Positions 6,672 through 16,178 of a stretch of 64,000 nucleotides of DNA are shown piece after piece (within the stretch, counting starts at the first letter, position 1; each line of letters begins with the position of its first letter). Both the position numbers and the translations under genes were made by a program. The stretch is from UBA2336 sp965227265 (GTDB lineage Bacteria; Bacteroidota; Bacteroidia; Cytophagales; Cyclobacteriaceae): NCBI GenBank assembly GCA_965227265.1, contig OZ245738.1, positions 1,798,001 through 1,862,000 on the forward strand, in the 5' to 3' direction. The notes beneath the pieces were generated by a model. That model ran no database searches and had not been told where the DNA came from. It saw only the letters and a program-made list of their open reading frames with translations.

Positions 6672-9635
6672 ATGGAGAAGTTCTACAAACGTATTGGACT
6701 ACTGACAGTGATGCTTTTCTCAGCTTCGCTTGCTTTTGCCCAAACAACCATCTCAGGAACCATTAAAGACGGTGGAACCGGTGAAACACTGGCCGGTGTA
6801 AACATTATTGTTAAAGGTAAAGTTGTAGGCACAAACACTGACGCTGAGGGTAGATTTAACTTAAAAGTTAATCAGGAACCTCCGCTAACATTAGCCTTAT
6901 CGTTTGTTGGATATAAATCTCAGGAAATTGAGATTACTTCTGCCAATACTACTGGTCTTAATATAAATCTTGAAGAACAAGTTATTCTCGGTCAGGAGAT
7001 TGTAATCTCTGCCTCACGTGTCGAAGAAAGTATTCTTGAGTCACCAGTATCGATTGAGAAGATGGATGTTCTGGCGGTTCAAACAACGCCAGCCGATAGT
7101 TACTATAAAGGTCTTGCAAACCTGAAAGGCGTAGACGTAACAACCAGCAGCATAAACTTCCAGATTTTTAATGCCCGAGGTTTTGGATCAACGGGGAACA
7201 CTCGTTTCGTTCAATTAACAGATGGAATGGACACACAGGCACCAGCACTTAACTTCCCGATTGGAAACTTAAATGGCCCTTCTGAACTGGATGTGGAAAG
7301 TGTTGAAATGCTTCCAGGTGCGTCATCTGCTTTGTACGGCCCCAATGCGTTCAATGGAATTATTTTGGTTAATAGTAAAAGTCCTTTTGAATACCAGGGC
7401 TTGAGTGTTATGTCAAAGATTGGTGTCAACCACGTTGGCTCCAATGCTGACTATGATGGCCCGTCTCCCATGTATGAAGGCGCAATCCGCTATGCTAAAT
7501 CATTCAACAACAAGTTTGCTTTTAAAGCAAATCTTGCCTTTATGAAGGCTCAGGATTGGCATGGTACGGATGCTACAGACAGGGAGGCAGCAAGAAAACC
7601 AGCCGGATTTCCCTTTAACCCAGGATCAGATTTGTACCATTCTATGGGAGATGAAGCCTCCATTAACATGGCAATTTTCCCCAACAGTGCTCCCTGGAGA
7701 ACTTTTGCCTCAACTTCCACAGCATACTATAATAATATTTTTGAACCCGGTATATCAGCGTTAACGTATGCTCAGGAAGGTGATCTTCCAAGCAATGTTG
7801 TTTCAATTACACCTTATAAGGAAAAAGATTTGATTGACTACAATGCCAAGAACTTAAAAGCAAATCTTGGATTGTATTATCGTCTGAACGACAAGGTTGA
7901 ATTAAGCTTACTTTATAACGGAGGATTTGGAACGAGTATCTACACAGGAGCCCAACGATATTCCTTAAAAGATTTCGGCATATCGCAATACAGATTACAA
8001 CTAAAGGGTGACAACTTTTTCCTACGCGCGTATACAACCCGGGAAAATTCAGGTGACTCCTATATTACTGAGTTCTATGCTAAACGTGTAAATGACTTGG
8101 CGATAACCCGATCAAACCCTTTGTTTACAGGTGTTTCAAATTACCTTGCTACTTACGCAACACTATATCTTCGTTCATTGTATGAACAAGGATACACACC
8201 CGGTGAAATAAATACAGTAGGCGAACAAGAACGACTTCAAGCCCAGATAACAGCGCACGAATTTGCCAGAAATATTACGGATAATGGAGGACTCGCAGGA
8301 GGTGTTAATTATACAGGTATGCACCTGGATCCTAACTCTACGGCCTTCAAAGAAATTAAGAAGGAAGCTATGAATGGAACGGTTCCAAGCGGACCAAAAT
8401 TTGCCGATAAAACAAATTTATATCACGCTGAGGGTCAATATGATTTTAAGAATCAAGTTCAATCTATGGAACTTCAGGTTGGCGGTAGCTTTAGGCTATA
8501 CGACCTGAATTCGAACGGAACTATTTTCGCGGATGGCGATGAAAACATCACTATTAAAGAATATGGTGCCTATGTTCAAGCAGGTAAATGGCTTGCTGAC
8601 AGAAGATTCAAACTCTCAGGTTCACTTCGGTATGACAAAAATCAGAACTTTAACGGCAGGGTTAATCCAAGAATTTCCGGGGTTTATAAAGTAGCCGAGA
8701 ATCATAACGTTAGGATATCGTATCAAACTGGCTTTAGAAACCCGTCTACACAAGGTCAGCATATCGACTTGGACATTATCAGCTCGAGATTGCTGGGAGG
8801 TTTGCAGCGCTATGCTGACAAGTATAACATTCCAAGCACTTCATCAGTAACAGATGAAGATGGAAATCCAGTTGCTTTGTCGTTTGATGGCAACTCTGTT
8901 CAGAATTACCGCAAGAATCTTTTCGAAACCGGTGAAGGGGATTCAACCTTGTTAAAGCCCTTTACCAAATTCAACCCGGTTAAATCCGAAAAAGTACAAT
9001 CCATTGAAGTTGGCTATAAAGGACTATTCAACAATAACTTCCTTGTAGACATTGCCTACTATTACAACATTTATAATGACTTCATCACTCAAGTGCAGGT
9101 GATTAATGCACAGGCAGAGGCAGATGGCTATCCTAACTACCTGACCATATTGAACAGCACATCTGAAAATACGTTTAGTATTTATACAAATTCTCCGGGT
9201 CAGGTTAAAGCTATGGGCTTTGTGGGTGGATTAACATATAGCTTACTAAGGGGTTATACGGTTAGCGGAAATTACAACTGGAATAAATTGAGTGATGTAC
9301 CGGAAGGGTTTGTTGCTGAATTTAATACACCTGAACACAAGGTAAATTTCAGTGTTGCCAACAGAAAAGTAACTGAGAAGATTGGGTTCAATGTAACCTG
9401 GCGTTGGCAAGCAGCCTTTGACTGGCAATCATCGTTTACATTATATACCATGTATCCCGTTCCTTCTTATAACACATTCGATGCACAGGTTACGTATAAG
9501 CTCAGTGGCATTAAATCAATGCTGAAGGTAGGAGGATCAAACCTTTTGAATAAGAAGTATATTCAAAGTGGTGGTGGTCCTAACATTTCAGGGGTTTATT
9601 ATGTATCGATCATATTTGATCAGCTCATGAACTAG
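6672..9635 (+). CDS. TonB-dependent outer-membrane receptor
   Basis: This is a large outer-membrane transporter driven by TonB-ExbBD. I start it at the ATG at 6672, which gives a clean signal peptide (MEKFYKRIGLLTVMLFSASL...AFAQ); a TTG at 6666 would add two residues. After cleavage come a carboxypeptidase-regulatory-like domain (about 24-105: SGTIKDGGTGETLAGVNIIV), a plug domain (about 115-230, with LPGASSALYGPNAFNGIILV) and a ~750-residue beta-barrel ending in an aromatic-rich C-terminus (YYVSIIFDQLMN). Length 987 is typical. The substrate is unknown. It is followed by a terminator and then a lipase-like lipoprotein gene. Confidence 0.92.
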   Translation: MEKFYKRIGLLTVMLFSASLAFAQTTISGTIKDGGTGETLAGVNIIVKGKVVGTNTDAEGRFNLKVNQEPPLTLALSFVGYKSQEIEITSANTTGLNINLEEQVILGQEIVISASRVEESILESPVSIEKMDVLAVQTTPADSYYKGLANLKGVDVTTSSINFQIFNARGFGSTGNTRFVQLTDGMDTQAPALNFPIGNLNGPSELDVESVEMLPGASSALYGPNAFNGIILVNSKSPFEYQGLSVMSKIGVNHVGSNADYDGPSPMYEGAIRYAKSFNNKFAFKANLAFMKAQDWHGTDATDREAARKPAGFPFNPGSDLYHSMGDEASINMAIFPNSAPWRTFASTSTAYYNNIFEPGISALTYAQEGDLPSNVVSITPYKEKDLIDYNAKNLKANLGLYYRLNDKVELSLLYNGGFGTSIYTGAQRYSLKDFGISQYRLQLKGDNFFLRAYTTRENSGDSYITEFYAKRVNDLAITRSNPLFTGVSNYLATYATLYLRSLYEQGYTPGEINTVGEQERLQAQITAHEFARNITDNGGLAGGVNYTGMHLDPNSTAFKEIKKEAMNGTVPSGPKFADKTNLYHAEGQYDFKNQVQSMELQVGGSFRLYDLNSNGTIFADGDENITIKEYGAYVQAGKWLADRRFKLSGSLRYDKNQNFNGRVNPRISGVYKVAENHNVRISYQTGFRNPSTQGQHIDLDIISSRLLGGLQRYADKYNIPSTSSVTDEDGNPVALSFDGNSVQNYRKNLFETGEGDSTLLKPFTKFNPVKSEKVQSIEVGYKGLFNNNFLVDIAYYYNIYNDFITQVQVINAQAEADGYPNYLTILNSTSENTFSIYTNSPGQVKAMGFVGGLTYSLLRGYTVSGNYNWNKLSDVPEGFVAEFNTPEHKVNFSVANRKVTEKIGFNVTWRWQAAFDWQSSFTLYTMYPVPSYNTFDAQVTYKLSGIKSMLKVGGSNLLNKKYIQSGGGPNISGVYYVSIIFDQLMN

Positions 9636-9657
9636 TCTAAGCGTAATCTCAAGAACA

Positions 9658-9684
9658 GGCCCCGCAGATGCGGGGCTTTTATTT
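9658..9684 (+). terminator. Strong rho-independent terminator
   Basis: GCCCCGC (9659-9665) pairs with GCGGGGC (9670-9676) around a 4-base loop, followed by TTTTATTTT. It lies 22 bases after the TonB receptor, so the following lipase has its own promoter or depends on read-through. Confidence 0.88.
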
Positions 9685-9697
9685 TACCCAAAAATTT

Positions 9698-10894
9698 ATG
9701 ATCTCAAAATTAAAATCCCTGTTTGCCTTCACGGCAATATTGATACTGATCCAAGCTTGTGATAGTGATTCAGAAAAGAATGTTGATAAAACGTTGGTTG
9801 AAGCAACCTCCTTTCTAAGCAGAAGTGCATCGGAAATGAAAACGTTCATAGGAGCTTCGGGACTTGATGTTCCGCTTGATGAAATTCAATACGATGTGGA
9901 AATTTTTCATGTTACGTACCGAACGCATTATAAAGGAGCAGAAATAACTGCTTCCGGACTTGTTATTCTACCTCAAACGGATGATGACGTAAGCATGCTC
10001 AGTTTTCAGCATGGTACAATTGCCGCGCATAGTCAGGCTCCTACCGCCCTACCCATTAACAGTTCCGAATTAATTTATTACACCGCACTTAGCACAATCG
10101 GGATGATTGCAGTAATCCCAGATTTTATCGGCTTCGGTGAATCATCTGTTATACCGCATCCATATTACGTTGAAGAATATACTGCTAACGCAGTTATTGA
10201 CTTGCTTCAGGCTGCCAAGGAATTGGCTGCTAAAAGAGATATTTCGTTTGATGGTGAACTATTTTTAGCCGGTTACTCACAAGGCGGATATGCAACTATG
10301 GCTGCACATAAGTTTATTGAAGAGCGTGGTTTTCCAGGGTTTAGACTAGTAGCTTCTTTCCCTGCGGCCGGAGGATATGATATTAAAGGTGTTCAGGAGT
10401 ATTTCTTTGATCAGGATGAATATGACCAGCCCTATTATCTAGCGTATGTCGCTCGCTCCTACCAAACTGCTTACAACTGGACTCAGCCTTTAAGTCAGTT
10501 TTTTCAGGAGCCTTATGCCTCTCGGATTCCTGATCTGTTCAATGGTTCTAAATCTGGCAGCGAAATCAACGCGCAGCTGACCACAACAGTAGCAAACTTA
10601 ATTACTGCAGATATTCTTGCTGAAATTGATACCGATCCACAATACGCCTATATCGTAGATGCCTTTACTGAAAATTCGTTAACGGATTGGGTGCCTGAAC
10701 TTCCAATGTATCTTTACCATGGCGATGCGGATACTACAGTTCCGTATGAGAATTCGGTCTCAGTTTACAATGATTTTGTATCAGCAGGCGCAGGTGCAGT
10801 TCATTTTACACGTTTGCCGGGAGCTGATCATGGCTCGGGAGTACAGCCTTATATTGAAGATTTTATCGCAATTATGCTAAGCCTTAACGAGTAG
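9698..10894 (+). CDS. Lipoprotein alpha/beta hydrolase (secretory lipase-like)
   Basis: This is a predicted surface or periplasmic lipid/ester hydrolase of 398 residues. The start at 9698 gives a lipoprotein signal MISKLKSLFAF...LIQAC with Cys21 as the lipidated residue; a longer reading from 9668 would begin inside the terminator hairpin. The nucleophile elbow is GYSQGG (Ser194). The other triad members are probably the Asp in YHGDADTTVP and the His in GADHGSG. The arrangement LSFQHGT...FIGFGES resembles the secretory-lipase/prolyl-oligopeptidase-like group. The real substrate cannot be told. Confidence 0.85.
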   Translation: MISKLKSLFAFTAILILIQACDSDSEKNVDKTLVEATSFLSRSASEMKTFIGASGLDVPLDEIQYDVEIFHVTYRTHYKGAEITASGLVILPQTDDDVSMLSFQHGTIAAHSQAPTALPINSSELIYYTALSTIGMIAVIPDFIGFGESSVIPHPYYVEEYTANAVIDLLQAAKELAAKRDISFDGELFLAGYSQGGYATMAAHKFIEERGFPGFRLVASFPAAGGYDIKGVQEYFFDQDEYDQPYYLAYVARSYQTAYNWTQPLSQFFQEPYASRIPDLFNGSKSGSEINAQLTTTVANLITADILAEIDTDPQYAYIVDAFTENSLTDWVPELPMYLYHGDADTTVPYENSVSVYNDFVSAGAGAVHFTRLPGADHGSGVQPYIEDFIAIMLSLNE

Positions 10895-10899
10895 ACAAT

Positions 10900-10931
10900 A
10901 AAAAAGCCCTGTATAACTACAGGGCTTTCTA
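10900..10931. terminator. Bidirectional terminator between convergent genes
   Basis: AAAAGCCCTGTA pairs with TACAGGGCTTT around the loop TAAC, with A/T tracts on both sides. It sits between the convergent lipase (+) and fasciclin (-) genes and can stop both. Confidence 0.88.
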
Positions 10932-10948
10932 ATAAAGAATCTAAGAAC

Positions 10949-12109
10949 TTAGTTCGGGAATAAGATCTTACCCACTACGTGAGCAGTTCCATTGCTTACC
11001 ACTATGTCCTTAACAACTATTGGAGCATTTGAACTTCCAGGAAGACCCGTTCCAGCACCACTGGTAGTCAGGAATTTACCGAGCGTTCCCGCAGGAGCTG
11101 GATCAATAATACTTACCGTTAGCTTGGCGTTTGCGTTTAATGAAGTTGTTAACACTTCCGCAGCTTCTAAAGACGCATACGTATTAGAACCTGCCACAAC
11201 GTGATTCATTAATATCGCTCTCCATTGTGCACCTGTAAATGCATCAATGAGCTGTGGTACAGTAAGGGGTCCTCCGGCTGCCTCTGGCCAGTTAGCTGCC
11301 GTACCCGTAAATACTGCATCTGCTGGAAGGAAAGCAGTAAAAGGACCTGCAGAGGAAAGTATCGCTGCAATGTCATCTCCCTCTGTTTCACAATCTGCTT
11401 TTGTCATTACCTGAGCTAAGTATTTAAAATCAGCACCCAATAAAACAACCGCTGAAAGCTTACCTAAAATTGGAGTTAAAGAAGCACCAACTGACGGAGG
11501 AATCAAAACGGAACGTGTGATATGAACAATACCATTTGATGTTACATTGTTTGCGTCTTCAATCACAATGTTCGTTGTGGTTGAGCCTGTAAGCAGTGTA
11601 CAATCTGAATTTGATTTAATAACCTGATTGGTCCCTGCCGCTCCACAAGCGCCAGGCGCTGTAAACAATGTAGGTGAGCCCGTTGCACCAAAATCACAAA
11701 CAGCATCCTTATCCTTAAGGCCTGCTACGATGTGGTATGATAATACACCTTTGATGATGTCCGGATTGATATCACGGATGTCAGCCGGGAAGCCTGGAGT
11801 GGCTAACAGGCTGATAAAAGCTGTGTTGCTTGGCGCAAAGAATGTGTACTCAGTTGATCCGTTTAACGCTGCTTTCAGGTCAGGATAAGCTTCAAGATAT
11901 TTTGTAAGGGAATCCAGTGCTTCATCCGGATCGGCACCCTCAGCCTGCTTAAACTCATCAGACTGGATCAGGCCCAACATAGTCCCATCAAACGGCTCCT
12001 CAACTTTTTTATCATCATCATCGCTACAGCCGCTGATAACGAGTGCTGACGAAATCATTGCCACCAGCAATGTATAGCTCATCAACTTCCATAATTTCTG
12101 TTTAATCAT
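10949..12109 (-). CDS. Lipoprotein with two fasciclin (FAS1) domains
   Basis: A surface-attached adhesion-type protein of 386 residues. I use the ATG at 12109, which gives the signal MIKQKLWKLMSYT...LVISGC, with an Asp-rich spacer (CSDDDDKK) after the lipidated Cys; an earlier ATG at 12166 would put 19 extra residues ahead of it. The first FAS1 domain has EYTFFAPSNTAF, YHIVAG and NGIVHITRSVLIPP; the second has PFTAFLPADAVF, NHVVAG and NGTAHVVGKILFPN. FAS1 domains mediate cell-matrix or cell-cell adhesion. It is last in its direction, before a shared terminator. Confidence 0.9.
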   Translation of the reverse strand: MIKQKLWKLMSYTLLVAMISSALVISGCSDDDDKKVEEPFDGTMLGLIQSDEFKQAEGADPDEALDSLTKYLEAYPDLKAALNGSTEYTFFAPSNTAFISLLATPGFPADIRDINPDIIKGVLSYHIVAGLKDKDAVCDFGATGSPTLFTAPGACGAAGTNQVIKSNSDCTLLTGSTTTNIVIEDANNVTSNGIVHITRSVLIPPSVGASLTPILGKLSAVVLLGADFKYLAQVMTKADCETEGDDIAAILSSAGPFTAFLPADAVFTGTAANWPEAAGGPLTVPQLIDAFTGAQWRAILMNHVVAGSNTYASLEAAEVLTTSLNANAKLTVSIIDPAPAGTLGKFLTTSGAGTGLPGSSNAPIVVKDIVVSNGTAHVVGKILFPN

Positions 12110-12260
12110 AAGTTTCAATTTTAGTTTAAAGTTTGTTGTATCAATGTTAACAAAAAGATAGGGCATTTCTTGTCCAAAACCTCGAAAAAAGTGTGTTTCA
12201 AACGATAGAAACCCAAAAAATCCTTTGAAGATGAGGGTTACCTAGAACGGTCTTGCGTTT

Positions 12261-13025
12261 TTAGATATATCCGGCAGCCCAGTACGCTGTTATCCCAAGC
12301 CATTCCTTGAACAGCTTTTGCCAGAGATTGATCGCATCTGCTTTAGGGATCAGCAGTACATCCGGTGCAAAATAGCGCGGGTGTGTATAGAAATCTGCTG
12401 TGAACGTATCTAGATTTAACCCAACCTTTTTAAAGCATCCGATTGATCTGCGCATGTGAAACGCTGATGTGATCAGCAAGCAATCTTCACCTTTCACATC
12501 TTTTAAGATCGCCTTTACATTCAGGGCATTCTCATGGGTATTTCGGGATTCGCGCTCGATAACAATGACTGAATCAGGTACACCGGCCAGTATCAATACA
12601 TCCCGCACTTCATCTGCTTCGGGTCGGCTTTTACTGAGTAAACCGCCTACTCCACCGCTAACCATTACTTTTTTTATAATGCCTTTTTTGTAAAGCTGGA
12701 TCGTGTGCGTTACCCGATCCGCCCCATGACTAAAGTAAACCCGGTCATCCGGCTGGCGGTCATTCTGCGTAACGCCTGTTAACACAATGCCCCATTCGTA
12801 CACCTTGTTAATCGATGAATAAGGCGTTGCTTTAATCTCCCACGATCGCATAGCTTCATTGGCGATGAAATCGTTTGAGAAAAAAATCAGCAATGAAAAA
12901 GCAATCCAGAAAAAGCGCTTCCTGAGATGAGTCTTCTTTACAATTACCGAAGCAATCAGGAATCCGAAAACAAAGATTAACGGGTTCGTGAGGAAGTTCA
13001 GTACTTTAGAAAGAACAAAAAACAT
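12261..13025 (-). CDS. YdcF/SanA/ElyC family envelope protein (DUF218)
   Basis: The 254-residue protein has two N-terminal TM segments (about 9-25 and 35-50) and a DUF218 domain with VLTGVTQND, VSGGVGG, the RESRNTHENA motif and LLITSAFHMRRS. Family members act in envelope and polyprenyl-carrier homeostasis, but the reaction is not established. The ATG at 13025 starts one base after the stop of the ABC transporter gene, which favours it over the in-frame ATG at 13082, and suggests co-transcription. Confidence 0.82.
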   Translation of the reverse strand: MFFVLSKVLNFLTNPLIFVFGFLIASVIVKKTHLRKRFFWIAFSLLIFFSNDFIANEAMRSWEIKATPYSSINKVYEWGIVLTGVTQNDRQPDDRVYFSHGADRVTHTIQLYKKGIIKKVMVSGGVGGLLSKSRPEADEVRDVLILAGVPDSVIVIERESRNTHENALNVKAILKDVKGEDCLLITSAFHMRRSIGCFKKVGLNLDTFTADFYTHPRYFAPDVLLIPKADAINLWQKLFKEWLGITAYWAAGYI

Positions 13026-13026
13026 G

Positions 13027-16000
13027 TTACACAGGCTTTGACAAACTACCGATACCGTCAATGATCCTTCGCAGTACATCAAAGTACAATGCGATCGCTA
13101 ACACCAACGACATCGACCAGATAACACCCAAATTAAAGTAAAACGTATCAATGTTACGACCTAAGAAGTGCTTCATGGGCATATAGAACTGAGCGTTGAA
13201 GTCAATCGTGTGGTCCGGATCAGGATCTTTATAGATCGGGTAAATTTTCTGAATTAGCTTTCCACCCTTTTCTATTGTGCGATGAGTCTCCGATAGGTTT
13301 TTTACCAGATCGGCAATTACTTCATTGTGATAATTTGCTTTAAAATGTTCAAACTCAAGTTCTTTTTCAGGAGTGCTGGTCATCTCCTCGATCCTTGTTT
13401 CTTTTTCAGCATCCGCTTCATTGTAGCGGTTCATGTAAACCCGTTTAAGCTTAATCAGAAATTCACTTGCCTGTGAATATGTTGTTGAGTCAAATTTTGA
13501 AGGAGTCAACGCGTTTACAAATGGAATATCTTTTTCTTTCGCTCCTACTCCTTCAGCTTCACGATGAATTTCACTGTACAAAAGCTCAAGATCACTTTTA
13601 ACTTTACCCTGGATGGACTCATCGTGCGAGGTATAATTACCCAAACAATACTGAAGACGAGTTTCTAATTCAGGAATGAAATAAACTTTTTTATAATCGG
13701 AGTTGGCCATGATTTTATCCTCTTGGTAAAATTCCTGTTCAAACTTATTGTCCTTGAACTGTGTGACCATTGCCGTTTCAAACGCCCAGCGGGAAGCCAT
13801 CAAATCACCTACAAACGGAACTGTACTTGTATTCCCGATGGCCGGATTAAGCTTATCAAACTTTACCACTACCCCACTCAGGATTAATTGCGGGATGAGC
13901 AAAATCGGAATAAGAATATAAATCGTAACAGCTGAATTAAATGCGGATGAAATATTCAACCCAAGTACGTTAGCAAAGCACGACACAGTGAACAGAATTG
14001 CCCAGTGTTCAAAGAACATTCCTTCAATTTCTAAAATATAATTACCTAAGAGTACAAACATGACGGTCTGTATCGCAGACAACGCAAACAGAATAGTAAT
14101 CTTCGATAACAAGTAGCTGCTTCTGCTTAAGTGCAGGAAAGCTTCACGTTTTAGAATCTTACGATCACGAATTATTTCTTCTGCGCTTACGGTCAGCCCC
14201 ATGAACAAGGCAACGATTACACTCATAAACAGGTATGCGGGCAAGTTCAGGTTTTTGCCGTATACATAACCCGACATCAGCTTATCATCAACATTGTAAT
14301 ACCGGACAATGAACGCCAGGATAAACGCCAGCAACGGTGCCTCCAGTAAATTAATCACCAGGTACTGCGTATTATGTAGCTTTGCCTGGATATCGCGCAT
14401 AGCGAAAATATGAGCTTGCCTCAACCGGTCAGGAATCCGTAACGTGGATTTTATGATGTCATCTACAGGCTTAAGCGTTAAGCTTTTAGCATTTCGGTCG
14501 TAAATCTTGTTCCATTGCTCAGCTGTGATTTTTCGTTCAGGAGTGAAATGCCCGTACTCGTTGATCACCTTTGTTTCAATAATATTGAAAATCTGTTCAG
14601 GATTTACATTTCCACACTCGTTACATTCACCCTCATCGCTGTTGATGAGGTTGATACTGCGCTTAAAATAAACGATCGAGTCAACCGGATTTCCATAATA
14701 AATCTGATAACCGCCTGTATCTAAAATAACAAGCTTATCAAACTTTTTAAAGATATCGGAAGAAGGTTGGTGAATTACGGTGAACACTAACTTGCCCTTT
14801 AGGGAAAGCTCTTTCAACAGATCAATAATATTTTCAGAATCGCGGGAAGACAAACCGCTGGTGGGTTCATCGCAAAACAATACCGAGGGTTCGCGTAACA
14901 ATTCAAGTCCGATGTTAAGGCGCTTGCGTTGACCTCCACTGATTGTTTTTCGTAACGGAGACCCAACTTTCAGATCTTTTGTCTCCGATAAGCCCAGATC
15001 TTCCAATACTCTCAATACCAGCTCATCAATCTCTTCTTCGGTTTTATCATTAAAGCAAAGCTTGGCAGCATAGTACAGGTTCTGGTAAACAGTAAGATCC
15101 TCAATGATCAAATCATCCTGCGGAACAAAACCAATCACACCTTCAATGCGCCAGGGTTCGCGATGGATATCTGCGCCATTAATAAGTACCTGTCCCTTTG
15201 TTGGTGTTTCAGACCCATTCAGAACATGCAGCAACGTAGATTTACCCGAGCCACTGGCTCCCATTAAGGCGATCAGGTTTCCGGATTCTTCGGAGATATT
15301 AATGTTCCGTAATCCAAGCTTACCGTTCTTAAATTTGAAATCTATTCCTTTCGCCTCGAATGTGATTTTGTTACCCTCTTCAAACTTCTTGAATTTACTG
15401 AGCACATCTCCGTAGTAAACCGGATCATCTTTATCCCAGCGTAACGCGCTTCCAACGGCCAGCACGTTTATTGCTCCCGGTTTTACCGGTACGCTGTTCA
15501 GGAAAACATCTTCCCGACCAATGTATTTTACAAAGTATAACTCCGCCTGCTGGATGTAGAGAACTTCAATTAATCCTTTCAGATGGGGTTTACGAATATG
15601 CTTGGCGTGTGCGAAGTCTTTATCCTCATGTGCGTCAATAATCAATAACGCCTCATGATCGAGTTCTGATGCTACCTGCCCTACCACAAACTGGCGGATG
15701 GATGCGAGATCATCTTCCTTAACCTTAAACGACTCGCAAATGATGTGCATGAGCTCTTCTTCGCGTGCCGAGATCTTCTCATCGGCCAGCACAATTCGCT
15801 CAAGCTCTAATACAATAATTACTTTTTGCTTCTGGGTAAGTCCGCGGTTAATCTCATCACATTCTTGTTGAAGTGTATGTGTGTCAGCTTGTGCGGTGTG
15901 CGCTCCCGGTTTGGTATATTCATCAAAGAGGGCCAGGTAATATTCAATCTTTCCTTCTGCAATATGTTCTTTAAGGAAGGTTTTGATTTGGTCGCGCTCC

Positions 16001-16074
16001 TGTTCGGTTACACCATCCTGCCGGGCTACTACAGCGAATAAACGAATAATTGCTTTTAGGATGAGCTCACTCAT
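13027..16074 (-). CDS. TerB-ABC fusion: ABCG-type transporter, 1015 residues
   Basis: This is a fused ABC half-transporter. Residues 1-130 resemble TerB (tellurite-resistance type, helical, with two repeats containing DGVTEQERDQI and DEKISAREEELMH). About 140-240 looks like a small beta-rich linking domain. The ATPase domain has Walker A GASGSGKS (272-279), a Q-loop at VPQDD, signature ISGGQRKRL (378-386) and Walker B VLFCDEP (398-404), followed by TSGLSSRDS, as in ABCG/White proteins. The membrane part has about six TM helices between 570 and 790 and one near the C-terminus, with a ~200-residue soluble insert between. The substrate is unknown. It is followed after one base by the YdcF-type gene. 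Confidence 0.88.
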   Translation of the reverse strand: MSELILKAIIRLFAVVARQDGVTEQERDQIKTFLKEHIAEGKIEYYLALFDEYTKPGAHTAQADTHTLQQECDEINRGLTQKQKVIIVLELERIVLADEKISAREEELMHIICESFKVKEDDLASIRQFVVGQVASELDHEALLIIDAHEDKDFAHAKHIRKPHLKGLIEVLYIQQAELYFVKYIGREDVFLNSVPVKPGAINVLAVGSALRWDKDDPVYYGDVLSKFKKFEEGNKITFEAKGIDFKFKNGKLGLRNINISEESGNLIALMGASGSGKSTLLHVLNGSETPTKGQVLINGADIHREPWRIEGVIGFVPQDDLIIEDLTVYQNLYYAAKLCFNDKTEEEIDELVLRVLEDLGLSETKDLKVGSPLRKTISGGQRKRLNIGLELLREPSVLFCDEPTSGLSSRDSENIIDLLKELSLKGKLVFTVIHQPSSDIFKKFDKLVILDTGGYQIYYGNPVDSIVYFKRSINLINSDEGECNECGNVNPEQIFNIIETKVINEYGHFTPERKITAEQWNKIYDRNAKSLTLKPVDDIIKSTLRIPDRLRQAHIFAMRDIQAKLHNTQYLVINLLEAPLLAFILAFIVRYYNVDDKLMSGYVYGKNLNLPAYLFMSVIVALFMGLTVSAEEIIRDRKILKREAFLHLSRSSYLLSKITILFALSAIQTVMFVLLGNYILEIEGMFFEHWAILFTVSCFANVLGLNISSAFNSAVTIYILIPILLIPQLILSGVVVKFDKLNPAIGNTSTVPFVGDLMASRWAFETAMVTQFKDNKFEQEFYQEDKIMANSDYKKVYFIPELETRLQYCLGNYTSHDESIQGKVKSDLELLYSEIHREAEGVGAKEKDIPFVNALTPSKFDSTTYSQASEFLIKLKRVYMNRYNEADAEKETRIEEMTSTPEKELEFEHFKANYHNEVIADLVKNLSETHRTIEKGGKLIQKIYPIYKDPDPDHTIDFNAQFYMPMKHFLGRNIDTFYFNLGVIWSMSLVLAIALYFDVLRRIIDGIGSLSKPV

Positions 16075-16118
16075 AACATCAGGTTTGGCTTGTTAAATAT
16101 ACAGCTATCTGCACAAAG

Positions 16119-16153
16119 AAACAGGGACTGACTCTTATCGAGCCAGTCCCTGT
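16119..16153 (-). terminator. Long hairpin terminator after lipoprotein gene
   Basis: A 14-base stem (16121-16134 with 16140-16153) has one mismatch on the plus strand that becomes a G-U pair in the minus-strand RNA. This favours minus-strand function downstream of the 16179-17069 gene. A short T-rich tract follows. Confidence 0.72.
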
Positions 16154-16178
16154 CTGTAAGGTTTTATTGTTTTATCGC

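Noticed and set aside
9668..9697. Upstream start for the lipoprotein lipase at 9668
   Set aside because: It would begin inside the terminator hairpin and place ten residues before a clean lipoprotein signal.
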